Shown here piece by piece: positions 1 through 11,683 of a stretch of DNA of 45,207 nt. The translations under genes were made by a program, and so were the position numbers. The stretch spans positions 1 to 45,207 of the forward strand of contig KZ992478.1 in the NCBI GenBank assembly GCA_003614735.1, in the 5' to 3' direction. The stretch is from Thamnocephalis sphaerospora (Eukaryota; Zoopagomycota; Zoopagomycetes; Zoopagales; Sigmoideomycetaceae). How positions within the stretch are numbered: position 1 is the first letter of the stretch; the number at the start of each line of letters is the position of its first letter. The notes beneath the pieces were generated by a model that saw only the letters and a list, made by a program, of their open reading frames with translations, had not been told where the DNA came from and ran no database searches.

Positions 1-1587
1 CAACCAATGGCAGGCCCTCCACAGTCGTCCGTAGCCATTGTCAATACCATCTTGCCAGTTCTTGGCGGCTTCTTTGTAGACACATTCGGTACCGGGGCCG
101 GATCAGTGCTGGCGACCACACTGGTTGCTGCAGGCAACATCTTGGTGGCAATTTCGACCAACATGCGCTCCTTTCCGGTCATGGTAATTGGCCGCGTACT
201 GTACGGCCTGGGCAGCGGCTCCATCACAGTGGTGCAGGGCGCCATCTTGTCGCACTGGTTCCGCGGCCGTGGTTTGGCCATCACGCTAGGTCTGGAGGTG
301 GCGGTGTCGCGTCTTGCCTCCTTCCTCTCCATGGCCACGGTGATGCCCATCGCTATCCACACGGGCTTTTATGGATGGGCCTTTTGGGTAGGTCCGCCTA
401 AAGTTTGCTGGCTAGTGTAGCCAGGTTTGCTAACACAGCAGCGCTGTAGTTTACCGCATTTCTTTGCGTGCTTTCGTGTGTAGTCAATGCTGGCTACGTG
501 CTTCTGCTACGTTACCTGCGGGTGGAGCTTGGCTTGGAACGCCGTGTGCTTGCGCGCAAGAAGGCTTTCCACCCCAGCGCCATCCTTCGTTTTCCCATGG
601 TTTATTGGTGGATTGTCGGCGTGACATTCACTCTAGGCAGCGCATGGACCACATTTCTCCACTTGAACACGTAGGTGCACGCGTCTTTGTTGCCGTCTGC
701 ACATGCTTATGCGTTATTTCCGTGCAGGGAAATGGTCAAAATCCGATTCGGTCGTAAGGAGGATATTGCCGCCTTTACAGCCAGCATATCGCAGGTACTC
801 CCGATCTTTATTGCACCTTTCCAGGGCTATTTGCACGACCGCTACGGCCGACGAGCTGTTACAGGTAGGCTGAATGTATGCCTTGCAGCGTCGCATTGCA
901 ATAGCTTGCTAACGACATTGAACGCACTGCGTAGCAATGTGGGCCGCGCTCATGTTCGTTCTGTCAATGTGGCTCTTTTTGCATTACGTGGATATGAATC
1001 CACTTGTGGGCATGATCATTTTCTCCGTCTCTCTTACGTTCGGCCCGGTCGCCATGTTCTCGTCGGTGTCGCTCGTTCTGTCCAAGGCGTTCGTTGGTAC
1101 CGGCCTCGGCATCTACAAGGCGGCCCTGCATATCGGCACATCACTGCTGGATATTCTGGTCGGCGTGCTGCAGGATCGGTCGCGCCACCACAAGGAGCGC
1201 ACGGGAGAAGGCGACGAATACGATGACGTGCTGCGCTGCTATGTCGTTGTTGGCATGGTTAGCTTTGTGTTTGCCGCGTTTATTTGGCTCGCGGACTCTC
1301 GCGGCATTTTGGAGCGCGGTTCTCAGCACCAGCACTCAGACGACAGCATTAGCAGCAACGATACCGGATACCAGCATGTGCCTAGCCATCCTCAGGACGC
1401 ATCTCACGAGCACATTGATGGGCAAGCAGGCGATGCAACTGAGCCTGGCGACGAAGAGAGCGAGCAGCGTAATAGGCCTCCACCTCCGGTGCGGTGGTAC
1501 AATTACCTGGCGCTAATCGTGCTGGGTATTGCGCTACTTGCCAGTTGGATATTCTTTGCGCAAAAACTCCTCGACAAGCGCGCGTAG
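1..1587 (+). CDS. MFS transporter, MFSD1-like (5' end outside window)
   Basis: Major facilitator superfamily protein, probably moving a small solute (human MFSD1 is a lysosomal dipeptide transporter) across a vacuolar or plasma membrane. Exons 1-387, 450-670, 728-864 and 935-1587 join in frame to 465 visible residues. The first exon is open from base 1 and begins around the second membrane helix, so the start lies upstream. Family marks are GGFFVDTFG after helix 2, GRVLYGLGSGS in helix 4, HWFRGRG in the following loop and the DRYGRR loop motif in exon 3. After the last long helix block comes a His/Ser/Glu-rich hydrophilic segment and then a final helix (YLALIVLGIALLASWIFF) ending QKLLDKRA, which contains a dileucine that could act as a vacuolar sorting signal (inference). 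Introns are 62, 57 and 70 nt. The family is secure; the substrate is unknown. Confidence 0.9.
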
Positions 1588-1714
1588 CGTCATATTTGAC
1601 AACATCATAGCTGGAATATATCATAAACTTGGGCTTTGGCGCTGACAATAGGCCTAGTCTTTGCGTATCACGAAATGCTGTGTAACGGTGTTGAGCAAAT
1701 GGCGACGCACCTAC

Positions 1715-3762
1715 ATGTTGATGACGTGTCCTCACTGCTATTATAAGTTCAATGGCATACCACTTCCACTGTTCCTACGCTGCATTCTCGTTGTTGCTCC
1801 ATCACTGTTGTCCGCCTTCATCCATACGCGTATCCGCTTCACAAGTATGCGTTTTCCAGAGTTGCATAAAGCCGTTGCTGAGAGAAGGCGGCAAGTCCAG
1901 AAACATGTTGACGAGACCTTTATCGCCAACACCATCATCTATCTAGCTGCGCAGCCAGCATATACAGCAACAGATTGCGCTATATATTCACATGTTTGCT
2001 CTCTGAAGTCGGAATATAAGCCTCCTACATTTAAGGCCTACAAAAAACTGCTGGGAGCAGAACCAGGGCGGCGATACTTGCAAGTTACTACAATAGCGAA
2101 GTCTTACAAGGCTAAAAAATCGCAAGGCAAATTGGTGCCGTCAAATTCAGTATTGCTGCTCAATCCAGATACTGCCAAAGAAAACGCAGCATCTCTACTC
2201 AATGCAACTCAGGTGATTCGTAAGTACTACAGAAAGCTCAGATACACAGACGCGTGTGTTTATTCGGCAGATAACTAACTCTGCGTTACTGGCTATGCAC
2301 TTGACAGCGGACGTGCGCTACTGTCCGTTTCCAACACTGGCAAGGAAACAAGAATTAAGCCAGATTTGCTTGAGTGGGCAACTTTTGCGTGATTTTTGTA
2401 ATCAAATCGACCATCTTTACAAGGTATGTGTTGCGTCTCCTGGAAAATTATATCCTACTAATACGCCATTTCTTCCATCAAACAGAGTCTCCGTCTTACG
2501 AAAGAGGATGTAAAAGTGCGTCAAGATGTTGTTAGCAGAATCCAGTGTCTGCTTAATCAAGCAGAAGACTATGGGCTAGAGTTTGCCCAGCTAAACTCCT
2601 TTAGGTGAGCTGACTATGAGTCTGCATCGATGGATCACGTGTAAATAACGCTGCCTGTCAGCTTATCGAGGAATAGCTTGGCCGCTCGGGCGGACGATCT
2701 GGATATTGACATCCAGTTCCCGACTGTGGAGGGCCTGCCATTGGTTGCCTATATGATAAATGGGAAGGAGTGGACAGTAAGGAAGCTGATAAAAGTCACT
2801 CGCATGATCCAAAAGAGTATGTGGTTTCGGATGCGTGTAGTGACGCAATGCAAAGAATTAGTGCTGACCATATTGTTGAGCAGGGAAGCACGTCTACAGT
2901 AATGTGGAGCAGATCTTTGGGACAGAAATGCAGCAATTAAAATTCCGTGATGAAGCCACGTAAGTCTACTGACAAGCCGCCACTTTATGCTTATATTGCC
3001 TAACCATTGCTTGTCACCTGGCATTATAGGGGCATCGATTGCAATCTTACTTTTGGTCAGCAAGTGGCACACAGGAAAGCATTGCTTTTGAAAAAGTATG
3101 CCGACTCAGACCCACGCGTTCGACCGCTGATATTTGCTGTGAAAGAGTGGGAAAGGGTCCGAAAGATCAATAGCGCCTCGTCGGATAGTAGGATCCTCAA
3201 TCCATACACACACACGCTAATGCTGCTGGCATTCCTGCAGCAGCGTGGCGTAGTTCCGTGCTTGCAGCGTATATGCTGCGACAAAACACTCAGTCCTGAA
3301 AAACGCTCAGCCATGAAGCAACAGACTGAGCGCATTTGCGTCACCTGCGGAAAGCCACTTCCCAGCTTAGAGGTGGACAGCCGCGAAACCTACTTTTACG
3401 AAGGCAAGCCGCCCAAATCTGATAATCTTGAGTCGACTGGCGAGCTCCTTCTAGAGTTCTTCCGCTTTTATGCAATCACATTTGACGTGGCTACCATGTG
3501 TGTCTCTGTCGGCCAAGGCTACTTCCTGCCTTTATCGTACAAAAACCGAGCGCAGCGCAGCAAGGGTACGCGGAAGGGTTTCTCGGACCATCGGCTATAC
3601 GTTGCGGATCCATTCAGGCCTAGCCATAATTGTACTAAAGGCGCAATTTCATACATGTGGCGCGCTCTACGCTGGGAATATGAGCGCGCACTGGTCGGCG
3701 CGGCGGAAAAGACAATGGATGGGCTCCTTTCCAACAGTTTTACTATGCATGTAGCGAAATAG
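1715..3762 (+). CDS. Cid1-like nucleotidyltransferase, copy 1; probable pseudoenzyme
   Basis: Member of the Cid1/TUT non-canonical poly(A)/poly(U) polymerase family. Exons 1715-2219, 2308-2423, 2486-2604, 2662-2816, 2884-2959 and 3030-3762 give 567 residues. A hydrophobic segment near residues 20-40 predicts an N-terminal membrane anchor. The palm motif that should read F-G-S-x-x-N-G-L reads FSLSRNSL, losing the Gly-Ser that holds the triphosphate. The two metal-binding aspartates remain (DDLDID, D259 and D261), but the third (D160 of S. pombe Cid1) is Asn in GIDCNLTF. The PAP-associated region is well kept (DPRVRPL, YTHTLMLLAFLQ, ELLLEFFRFYA, ADPFRPSHN), with an inserted ICVTCGKPLP CxxC segment. 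The start is the first ATG in the open frame; an upstream exon is possible. Family knowledge predicts that loss of GS and the third Asp abolishes catalysis, so a regulatory or RNA-binding partner role is likely. It shares all five intron positions with copy 2. Confidence 0.85.
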
Positions 3763-3789
3763 CAGACAATATAGTGTAGTACACATCAC

Positions 3790-6003
3790 ATGGTCACTGT
3801 GGCCTTGAGCGCCGCTCCTCGCCTCCTCCGAATTGCTTTCGTCACCGCACTGCTTTTCAGTTTGTTAGCATTTTACGTAATGGAAGCCCGCTTTCCCGAA
3901 CCGTACCAAGTTCAGTCGGCGACACGTCTGCGGCAGCGTAAAGCGGATGAACGCCGTCGTACCCTTTTCATTCTGAAGAATGCCCTTGACTACTTTATAC
4001 TTGGCGGCACGTCCTCTGTCCAAGATTCGACGCTGCTCGCGCATCTAAACGGCCTTTCTTCGCGCCCTAGTACTATAACTTTGACAGAGCTACAGAATGT
4101 CTTGCAGCTTGAGAAGGTGTCCAAGTACTTTAATCTTGTGCGCTTCACTGCGCCCGAATCGGACCGCGACTGGTCTTCTTACCCACAGACGCACTTTCGC
4201 GTCCAATGGCTACGGCCAAAGATGCTCACCAACCGCGAGGAAGACGAATGGCTTAGCGGCGGCGACGAACTGGGTACGTGTGTGGCGTGTACGCGTCAGC
4301 GCATGATTTCAAATAGTGGTGTGCTAACAATGCAAACAGAAGGTATCATTGACGTGCAGCGCTACCCGAAACTGGAAGCTGCGGCCCGCGAAGCGCTAAA
4401 GGAAAAGAGAATTAGCGACGACAACGCACAGCTGTTGACCGAAAGCGTCAACGCATTGTATAAGGTGCGGAGTTGCATTGCCGGGCGGCATGCCCACTTT
4501 GCTCATGAATATCATTACCGCGGGCACAGCGCCTGCGCACGTCAGCCACCGACGACAGCGAAAGGAAAGGTGTCGCAGAACGACTTGAGCATATTCTACG
4601 CACCAAAGGCAATGTGGGGATCTTTGGGCGTTGTCGGGTAGCGCTTTTCGGGTATGTTGTCAATGTTTGCCAGGTGCCTCGGCCAAACACTGTGTGCTGA
4701 AGCCGCAGTGCTGCTGCTGCTATCTGCTCACTCGCCCGTCCGTATAGGTCATCTGCCAACGGCCTGTGCACCAAAAACAGCGACTTGGATATGTGTGTTG
4801 ACTCACCAGCCATCGAAAACCTGCACCTGCGTCCCGACGACCGCAAGCGATGGCTCGCCACTCAGTCTTACATTCAAAGTTTGCGCCAAGCCATCCAGTA
4901 TGGTGAGTGCTGAATGCAGTGCGCACGCGATCGGCCAGCCAGCCGAAGGGTTCTAATATGCGATAATCTGCTACATCTCTTGCCACTAGATTGCAGCAAT
5001 TTGGAGGCAATCCCGCGAGCGCGCGTGCCGCTGGTAAAATTCCGCGACATCTACACGTAAGCAGTGCCTGCATTATGAAACAATATGACAGCCGCAACTT
5101 TGCTCATCTTGCGTCAACAGTGGCCTACAGTGCGATGTATCGCTTGCCAATTCGCTAGCCAGGCGGAACACGCTGCTTTTCAAGGAGTATGCAGACTCTG
5201 ATCCGCGTGTACGGCCGGTGCTGTTTGCGATCAAACAGTGGGCAAAGGCGCGCAAGATTGGAGAAGCTTCTAACCAAGGCGGCTCGACAATCAACTCGTA
5301 TACACACGTACTCATGGCACTAGCATTCCTCCAGCGAAGAGGCGTGATTCCGGTGCTGCAGCGTATCTGCTGCACGCAGGGCTCTTCTTCGCATGGGACC
5401 GGTTTTCTCAACGTTCATCCGCTGGCCAGTCTTGGTGAGCCACCGGCGCAGCTGAACGACATGTCACTTACGGGCTCTGCTCCGCTTGCCGAGTACTACG
5501 ACTATCCTAGCTGTCGGACAAATCAGTCGGCGCTCCTGACACGCGTATGCATCAATTGCGGCAAGCCTCTGCCTAGAGTATTCACGGACGGACAGGAGAC
5601 GTACTTTTTTACTGGCACACTACCAAGGTCTAGCAACTGCGAGACCGTCGGGGAGTTATTGGTGGAGTTCTTCCGCTACTATGCATTCCATTTCGATGCA
5701 ACACAACAGTGTGTGTCCGTGCGACTGGGCGGCACAGTGCTTCGGTCTGCCAAGGGATGGCAGGACAACATGACGTCGAGGATGCTTACGCGCGACAGAA
5801 AGCCGGCTGGCTTATGTGTGGAGGATCCGTTCATCCTTGACCGTAACTGCGCCATGTCTGCCATTCGCCATGTGTGGCGTGGCCTCCGTTGGGAGTACGA
5901 GCGCGCATTCCGCGCGTTGGTAGGCGGCCACGGCCTGAATGGTGCCACTGAAAACTGGACTCGTTGGCCCAGTTCGGTGTACGACGTTCTAGGCATTTAC
6001 TAG
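3790..6003 (+). CDS. Cid1-like terminal nucleotidyltransferase, copy 2 (catalytic residues intact)
   Basis: Predicted to add nucleotides (U or A) to RNA 3' ends, as Cid1/TUT family enzymes do. Exons 3790-4273, 4340-4464, 4530-4651, 4748-4902, 4990-5056 and 5121-6003 give 611 residues. An N-terminal hydrophobic stretch (RLLRIAFVTALLFSLLAFYV) suggests a membrane anchor, which is unusual for the family. The catalytic set is complete: LFGSSANGL at about 242-250, NSDLDMCV with D256 and D258, and the third Asp D323 in GLQCDVSL. Then come DPRVRPV, YTHVLMALAFLQ, a Cys-containing insertion (VCINCGKPLP), ELLVEFFRYYAFHF and EDPFILDRN. In the last motif Arg stands where UTP-preferring Cid1 has His336, so base preference may lean to ATP (inference). 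The ATG is 27 bp after the copy 1 stop, in the same frame. The next in-frame Met would lie past the membrane segment. Confidence 0.9.
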
Positions 6004-6263
6004 ACCTGTCTATTGAATTATGGAGTCGGCGGCATTTTGGCGTAGTCTACGCAGTGGGCGCTGCATTACGCTGCACATTTGCGTTCTATAGCAAGGATGT
6101 ATTATGAATGGTTGCCAGTAAACTCGATTCGTACTTTTCTCTACCATACTTTATTGTAGCCGAGATGGCTGGCAATTCACACAGGGTGCAGCGCTGCCGC
6201 TTTGGCAATAAGCACATCAGGCTGGAATGCACCTACGGAAACATGCTAGCATGTGTGTGCTGC

Positions 6264-7302
6264 CTATTTGTCCTTGTGCAGCTCAAGCCATTGGTTCACA
6301 CTCTGCGCAAACATGTAGTGGGCCTGTGCCGAAATGTGGGACATGTCATAGTAGTAGTGTTCGTTAGGATCAGCGCAAACTTTCTGTGCGGCCAAGTCAA
6401 GGCATGGTGTTCCCAGCTTTAGCATGCCTCGTCGTTCGCCTTCCTCAAACAGCCTGGCTTCAAAAGCACGATAGTCCAGCACGGCGGCGCTTGCCTTGGT
6501 ATTCTTGTCGCGGAACTGGCATAGTGCGGTGTTTAGCGTACTGTCGTGATCTGGCAATAATGCCTCAACTGCGTCCACTGCTGCCGCTGAAAGTTCCTTT
6601 GTAATTGGAAGTCGCTTGATGGATGGTGGGCTAATGATGAGGAATTTTGTGGCGCTAGCCTGGTCAACAAGGAGCTGCATAGAGCTGACTATGCCAGCAA
6701 CAACACGCTGGACCAGATCTGCGCTGACGTCTCCTCCATCGCGTGCAGCTAGCAGGTAATCGTTGGTTCCTGTCCAAATGATGTACAGCACTTGCTCAGA
6801 GTCTGTCGCCAGACTTTCACTCTGATTGAAGGTTGAAAGAAAGTTCTGCAAGCATATCGAGTTACGCGTCAGAATAATAGGTCTCGACATCAGCAGTCGC
6901 CAAGCAGCTTACGTGCTCCACCTGTTGCTTTACCCCGGGCACTGCATACTCTATGCCTGCTGGGCTACGACTGATGCCTTGTGCTATCTCATTATCTGTT
7001 GTGGCACCGCCAAACGCCCAGCTGACTAATGTGGCATTATTCGCGCGTTGCAAATGCTCCGGCCAAAGCAGACCATCGGAGAAGCGACCAAGGTAGTAGA
7101 GGCGTGGATTTGGCCATTGGTTCTGCGCCAGTGCAAATAGATTGCCATTATCGCTAAAGTCGTCGCCAAATACGACAATGTGCTTGATTGAAAGTCGCGC
7201 AGTGTCTCGTGGCAAACGTGCCCGCGCTACAGCAGCGTCGGCAGGGCCGGCAGAGGCTATTGCTAGCACAGCAGCGACGATGATCGAGACCAGATGGAGC
7301 AT
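6264..7302 (-). CDS. Secreted GDSL/SGNH-like protein lacking the nucleophile serine
   Basis: Relative of the fungal GDSL lipase/esterase family. Exons 6913-7302 and 6264-6845 (intron 67 nt, branch-like GTAACTC) give 323 residues. The N-terminus is a signal peptide (LVSIIVAAVLAIASAGPADA). Block I reads VVFGDDFSDNGN, so residue 48, the nucleophile serine of G-D-S, is aspartate. The other blocks are kept: GRFSDG, AFGGATTDN, GTNDY at 156-160 and the DMSH pair (D297, H300). Everything around the missing serine is conserved and the frame is intact, so the protein is probably made but not a classical serine hydrolase. The second GDSL gene of the window (11684-12973) has a normal GDSL block, which makes a family-wide quirk unlikely. 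It is convergent with Cid-like copy 2, 260 bp apart. A sugar- or lipid-binding role is possible but unproven. Confidence 0.9.
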
Positions 7303-7856
7303 TGCTGTTGTATGGCGCTGACGGTGTTGAGGCTATTCTGTGGATGTTGACAATGGGAGGATGCGGCCGACAGCGACTATGGGCAAATGGCGGGCAAATA
7401 TACTAGACTAGTCAGACAAACGCTTGACATGGGGAGAAACGGGACGGTATAAGCAGAAATATGCGAAACAGGAACAGCAAAGACAATAGCTCGGCGGAGG
7501 CGCTGATGAATAGCCGAAACATGCCAAAGTATGAGACACCTGCGCTGCAGGCAATCAGATGCGCTTGCCTACAGTGCAGGCGAGCGCGCCTATGCAAAGT
7601 TGGGAGGCATACTAAGCCAGCTTAATGGCAGTCTTCGACGGCTACAGACAGCAAACGCAGAGTGTACATTGACTCTCATGGTAACGTAAGCATATTTTCG
7701 CTATATTACAAGTGTATAATCCGCCGGCGGGTTGTATGCTTATTCATCGAGCGGACGTTCCTGGATATGCGAATGCGTGATTGTGTTGTCTGCACCGATA
7801 CATGGAGAGATGGCGGGTCAACAATTGCACATGGGTGCTCCACCGACAGCGCGACA
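7303..7856. other. Intergenic: GDSL-like promoter and Siw14-like 3' flank
   Basis: No open frame here has domain-like sequence or matching splice signals. It should hold the promoter of the GDSL-like gene and the 3' UTR of the phosphatase gene, both on the minus strand. Confidence 0.6.
7396..7402 (-). promoter_or_regulatory. TATA-like box of the GDSL-like gene
   Basis: TATATTT on the minus strand, about 95 nt upstream of the ATG at 7302. The position suits a core promoter, but this rests on motif and distance only. Confidence 0.25.
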
Positions 7857-9114
<1,258 letters not shown>

Positions 9115-9446
9115 TGCTCCGACAGGCTGTGCAGTGAAGGTCTGGCGTGTGCGTGCGCGTGTTTGTGTGTGCTGCTGATGCAATCTACGAAATAGAGGGA
9201 CAACCGACGATGGAGACGATGACGCGTGAGTAGCCGGCGACACGGCTGAAAACAGCCGACGGAAAGCAAGTCTCACGACGAAAAATAAAAAGCCCGCGAT
9301 GCCCAGCACTATTATCCTTGCTCGTCTACCTCTCCACGCCTTAAGCTGCACGGCTGCCTCGTCCGCGTAGAACCGCAGACGATCGTTTCTCCCATAACTG
9401 GCTCTGCCTTGCCTTCAAGCTGATTCGCCACCTTTTGCGCGCTGCC
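9115..9446. promoter_or_regulatory. Divergent promoter between Siw14-like and Dus1 genes
   Basis: These 332 bp separate two head-to-head genes and must hold both promoters. On the minus strand most of it is also an ATG-less open extension of the Siw14-like frame. No clear TATA box was seen. Confidence 0.6.
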
Positions 9447-11559
9447 ATGACGGCCACCACAACCACGCAACCCGGCATCATTCCTGTTGCAGCAGCAACG
9501 GCAACGGCAACGGCAGACCATATGGTTGAGAATGGAGCCGCCAACGGCCCAGCAAAGCTTTCGGGATACGAGTTTTGGCGCACAGCGCTGAAAGGTGCAC
9601 GCTATGTGGCTGCACCAATGGTAAGCATTGTCTTGGGCCTGCAAACCGATTGTGCTGTATTTGGCGCTAACACCGGTTCTACCTTTGCGGTGCTGCAGGT
9701 AGATCAGTCGGAGCTGGTTAGTCCCGGGCCGGTTTTTTGAGTGGAGCATGCTGTGGTACTGATGGAAACGAACAATTTGCTGGTGATTCGTAGGCATTCC
9801 GCAAGCTTAACCGCCGCTACGGTGCCGAGCTATGCTACACGCCCATGTTCCACGCGCGGCTGTTTGGCGAGAGCAAGGCGTATCGTGAGGAGCAGTGGCA
9901 ATCGGATGAGGCGGACAGGCCATTAGTGGTGCAGTTCTGTGGCAACAATCCCGAGGAGGTGCTACGCGCTGCACTGCTAGTGCAGGACAAATGCGATGCC
10001 GTAGATCTCAATATCGGCTGCCCGCAGCACATTGCACGCCGTGGGCACTATGGCTCTTTTCTTCAGGATGAATGGGAGCTGCTCGAGAAAATCGGTATGT
10101 AAAACCGGTAGAGACCAGCGATCGGCAGGCGGCTGACCTGCATTAGTGAGTTTGCTCCACAAGCAGCTTTCTGTACCCGTTACCTGCAAGATCCGCGTTT
10201 TCCCTGATCCGGAGCGCACCGTTGCATACGCAAAAATGCTAGAACGCGCTGGTGCACAGGTGGGAATATGGGTGCAGCAGAGTTGTTAGCGGCCAGTGGC
10301 CAGTGCATTTAGACTGTGAAGATCTAACCTAGCTGCAATCCAGCTTCTCACGGTTCATGGACGCACACGCGAAATGAAGGGTCACAAGACAGGGCTTGCC
10401 GACTGGACACAGATTCGGCGCGTCAAGTAGGTGGTGCGGTTCCTGTGCGTCTTCGCAAACTTTGCTGACAATGCATTCTTACCCTGCAGAGAGGCGGTCA
10501 GCATTCCAGTATTTGCCAACGGCAACATTCTTCGCTACGAGGATGTCGCTGCCTGCATAGAGGCCACGGGCGTTGATGGCGTCATGTCTGCAGGTATGCT
10601 GTGCTGCAAAAGATGCCAGCAACGTGATCGCTGGAAACTCACAAACCATTTTGCGCGCCAATACAGAGGGGCTTCTCTACAATCCTGCGCTATTTTCAGG
10701 GAAACAGCCGCGCGTCTGGGAGATGGCCGAGGAGTATCTGAATATTTGCCACGACACGCCGACAAAGCCATGCTATATTCGCCCGCACCTGTTCAAGCTC
10801 CTTCGCCCATGGTGTGTTTACGTCGCTGCGCCATGCAACGCGGGCATGTTTTGCTTACAATTCTTGTGTGTAGCCTCAACAATCACACTGATCTACGTGA
10901 ACGGCTTACGCAGGCGCGTACAGTTGCCGACTTTGCAGAGATGGTCAGCGAGCTGAAGAAGCGGCTTATGCAGGTATGCTTGCGAGTAACGCCGATGCGC
11001 AGAAACTAGCGCTCACATGCCGTGTTTACAGGAGGAAGAATCCGACACTGTCGTTGATCGTGGCATCAACGCAGACACTGGCTTGCCCAACTACCCGCAC
11101 TGGCAGTGCCAGCCATATGTGCGCCCGCCTCTTGTGGAAAACAAGCGCAAGCTGGCTCTGGAGGAGGCTGAGGCGGCGGCAGCGGCGCAGATTGGCCGCA
11201 ATGTGTCGGAGACTTGCTGTGGCGCCGAGGCGGATGCGCAGGCAAAACGCGCACGTACACCATCTACGGAGGGGCTGCCGCAGCAAGAGACAGCCTCCAA
11301 GAAGGCACGCGTACCAAAACCGAAAAAGGAGCGGCCAAACTCGTGCCAGTTTTGCAACAATGTTAGCTCGCCCAAGTGTCCTCATGGCGCCTGTCGTAGC
11401 TGTTGCCGTAGCCGCGGCCTCGCCGAGTCTTGCGATCAGCACCGCCGCGTGCCACGCAAGAGCCTCAGTGACACATGTACACAAGCAGCGGAACCACAGG
11501 CAGTGACTTCAGCTGCAGAAACAGTCGAGGCCAGCGAACAATTGGCCATCGCGTTGTAG
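9447..11559 (+). CDS. DUS1: tRNA-dihydrouridine synthase, Dus1 type
   Basis: FMN-dependent, NADPH-driven enzyme that reduces uridine to dihydrouridine in the tRNA D-loop (positions 16/17 for Dus1). Exons 9447-9620, 9699-9716, 9794-10094, 10147-10259, 10344-10426, 10490-10593, 10667-10811, 10874-10973 and 11032-11559 give 521 residues. Visible marks are YVAAPMVDQSELAFR (FMN pocket), [37 protein letters not shown] with catalytic C140, [23 protein letters not shown] and [13 protein letters not shown]. Exon 2 is only 18 nt and supplies VDQSEL of the flavin site. The C-terminal 176 residues hold a charged Ala-rich stretch and a Cys-rich motif ([16 protein letters not shown]), as in other Dus1 proteins with a C-terminal zinc-like knot. 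The exon 7/8 junction yields RPCLNNH where Trp is usual before Leu. The stop lies 124 bp from the convergent GDSL enzyme gene. Confidence 0.95.
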
Positions 11560-11683
11560 TTGTGGCAAATGAGTTTGGAGTGTGTGTGCAAAATAGAGGA
11601 TTTACACCTTTACTGTGAGCCAAAAACGACTGTTTGCATTACACTTGAGCATATTTGAGCATGCCTATATTTAATTGGATAGA

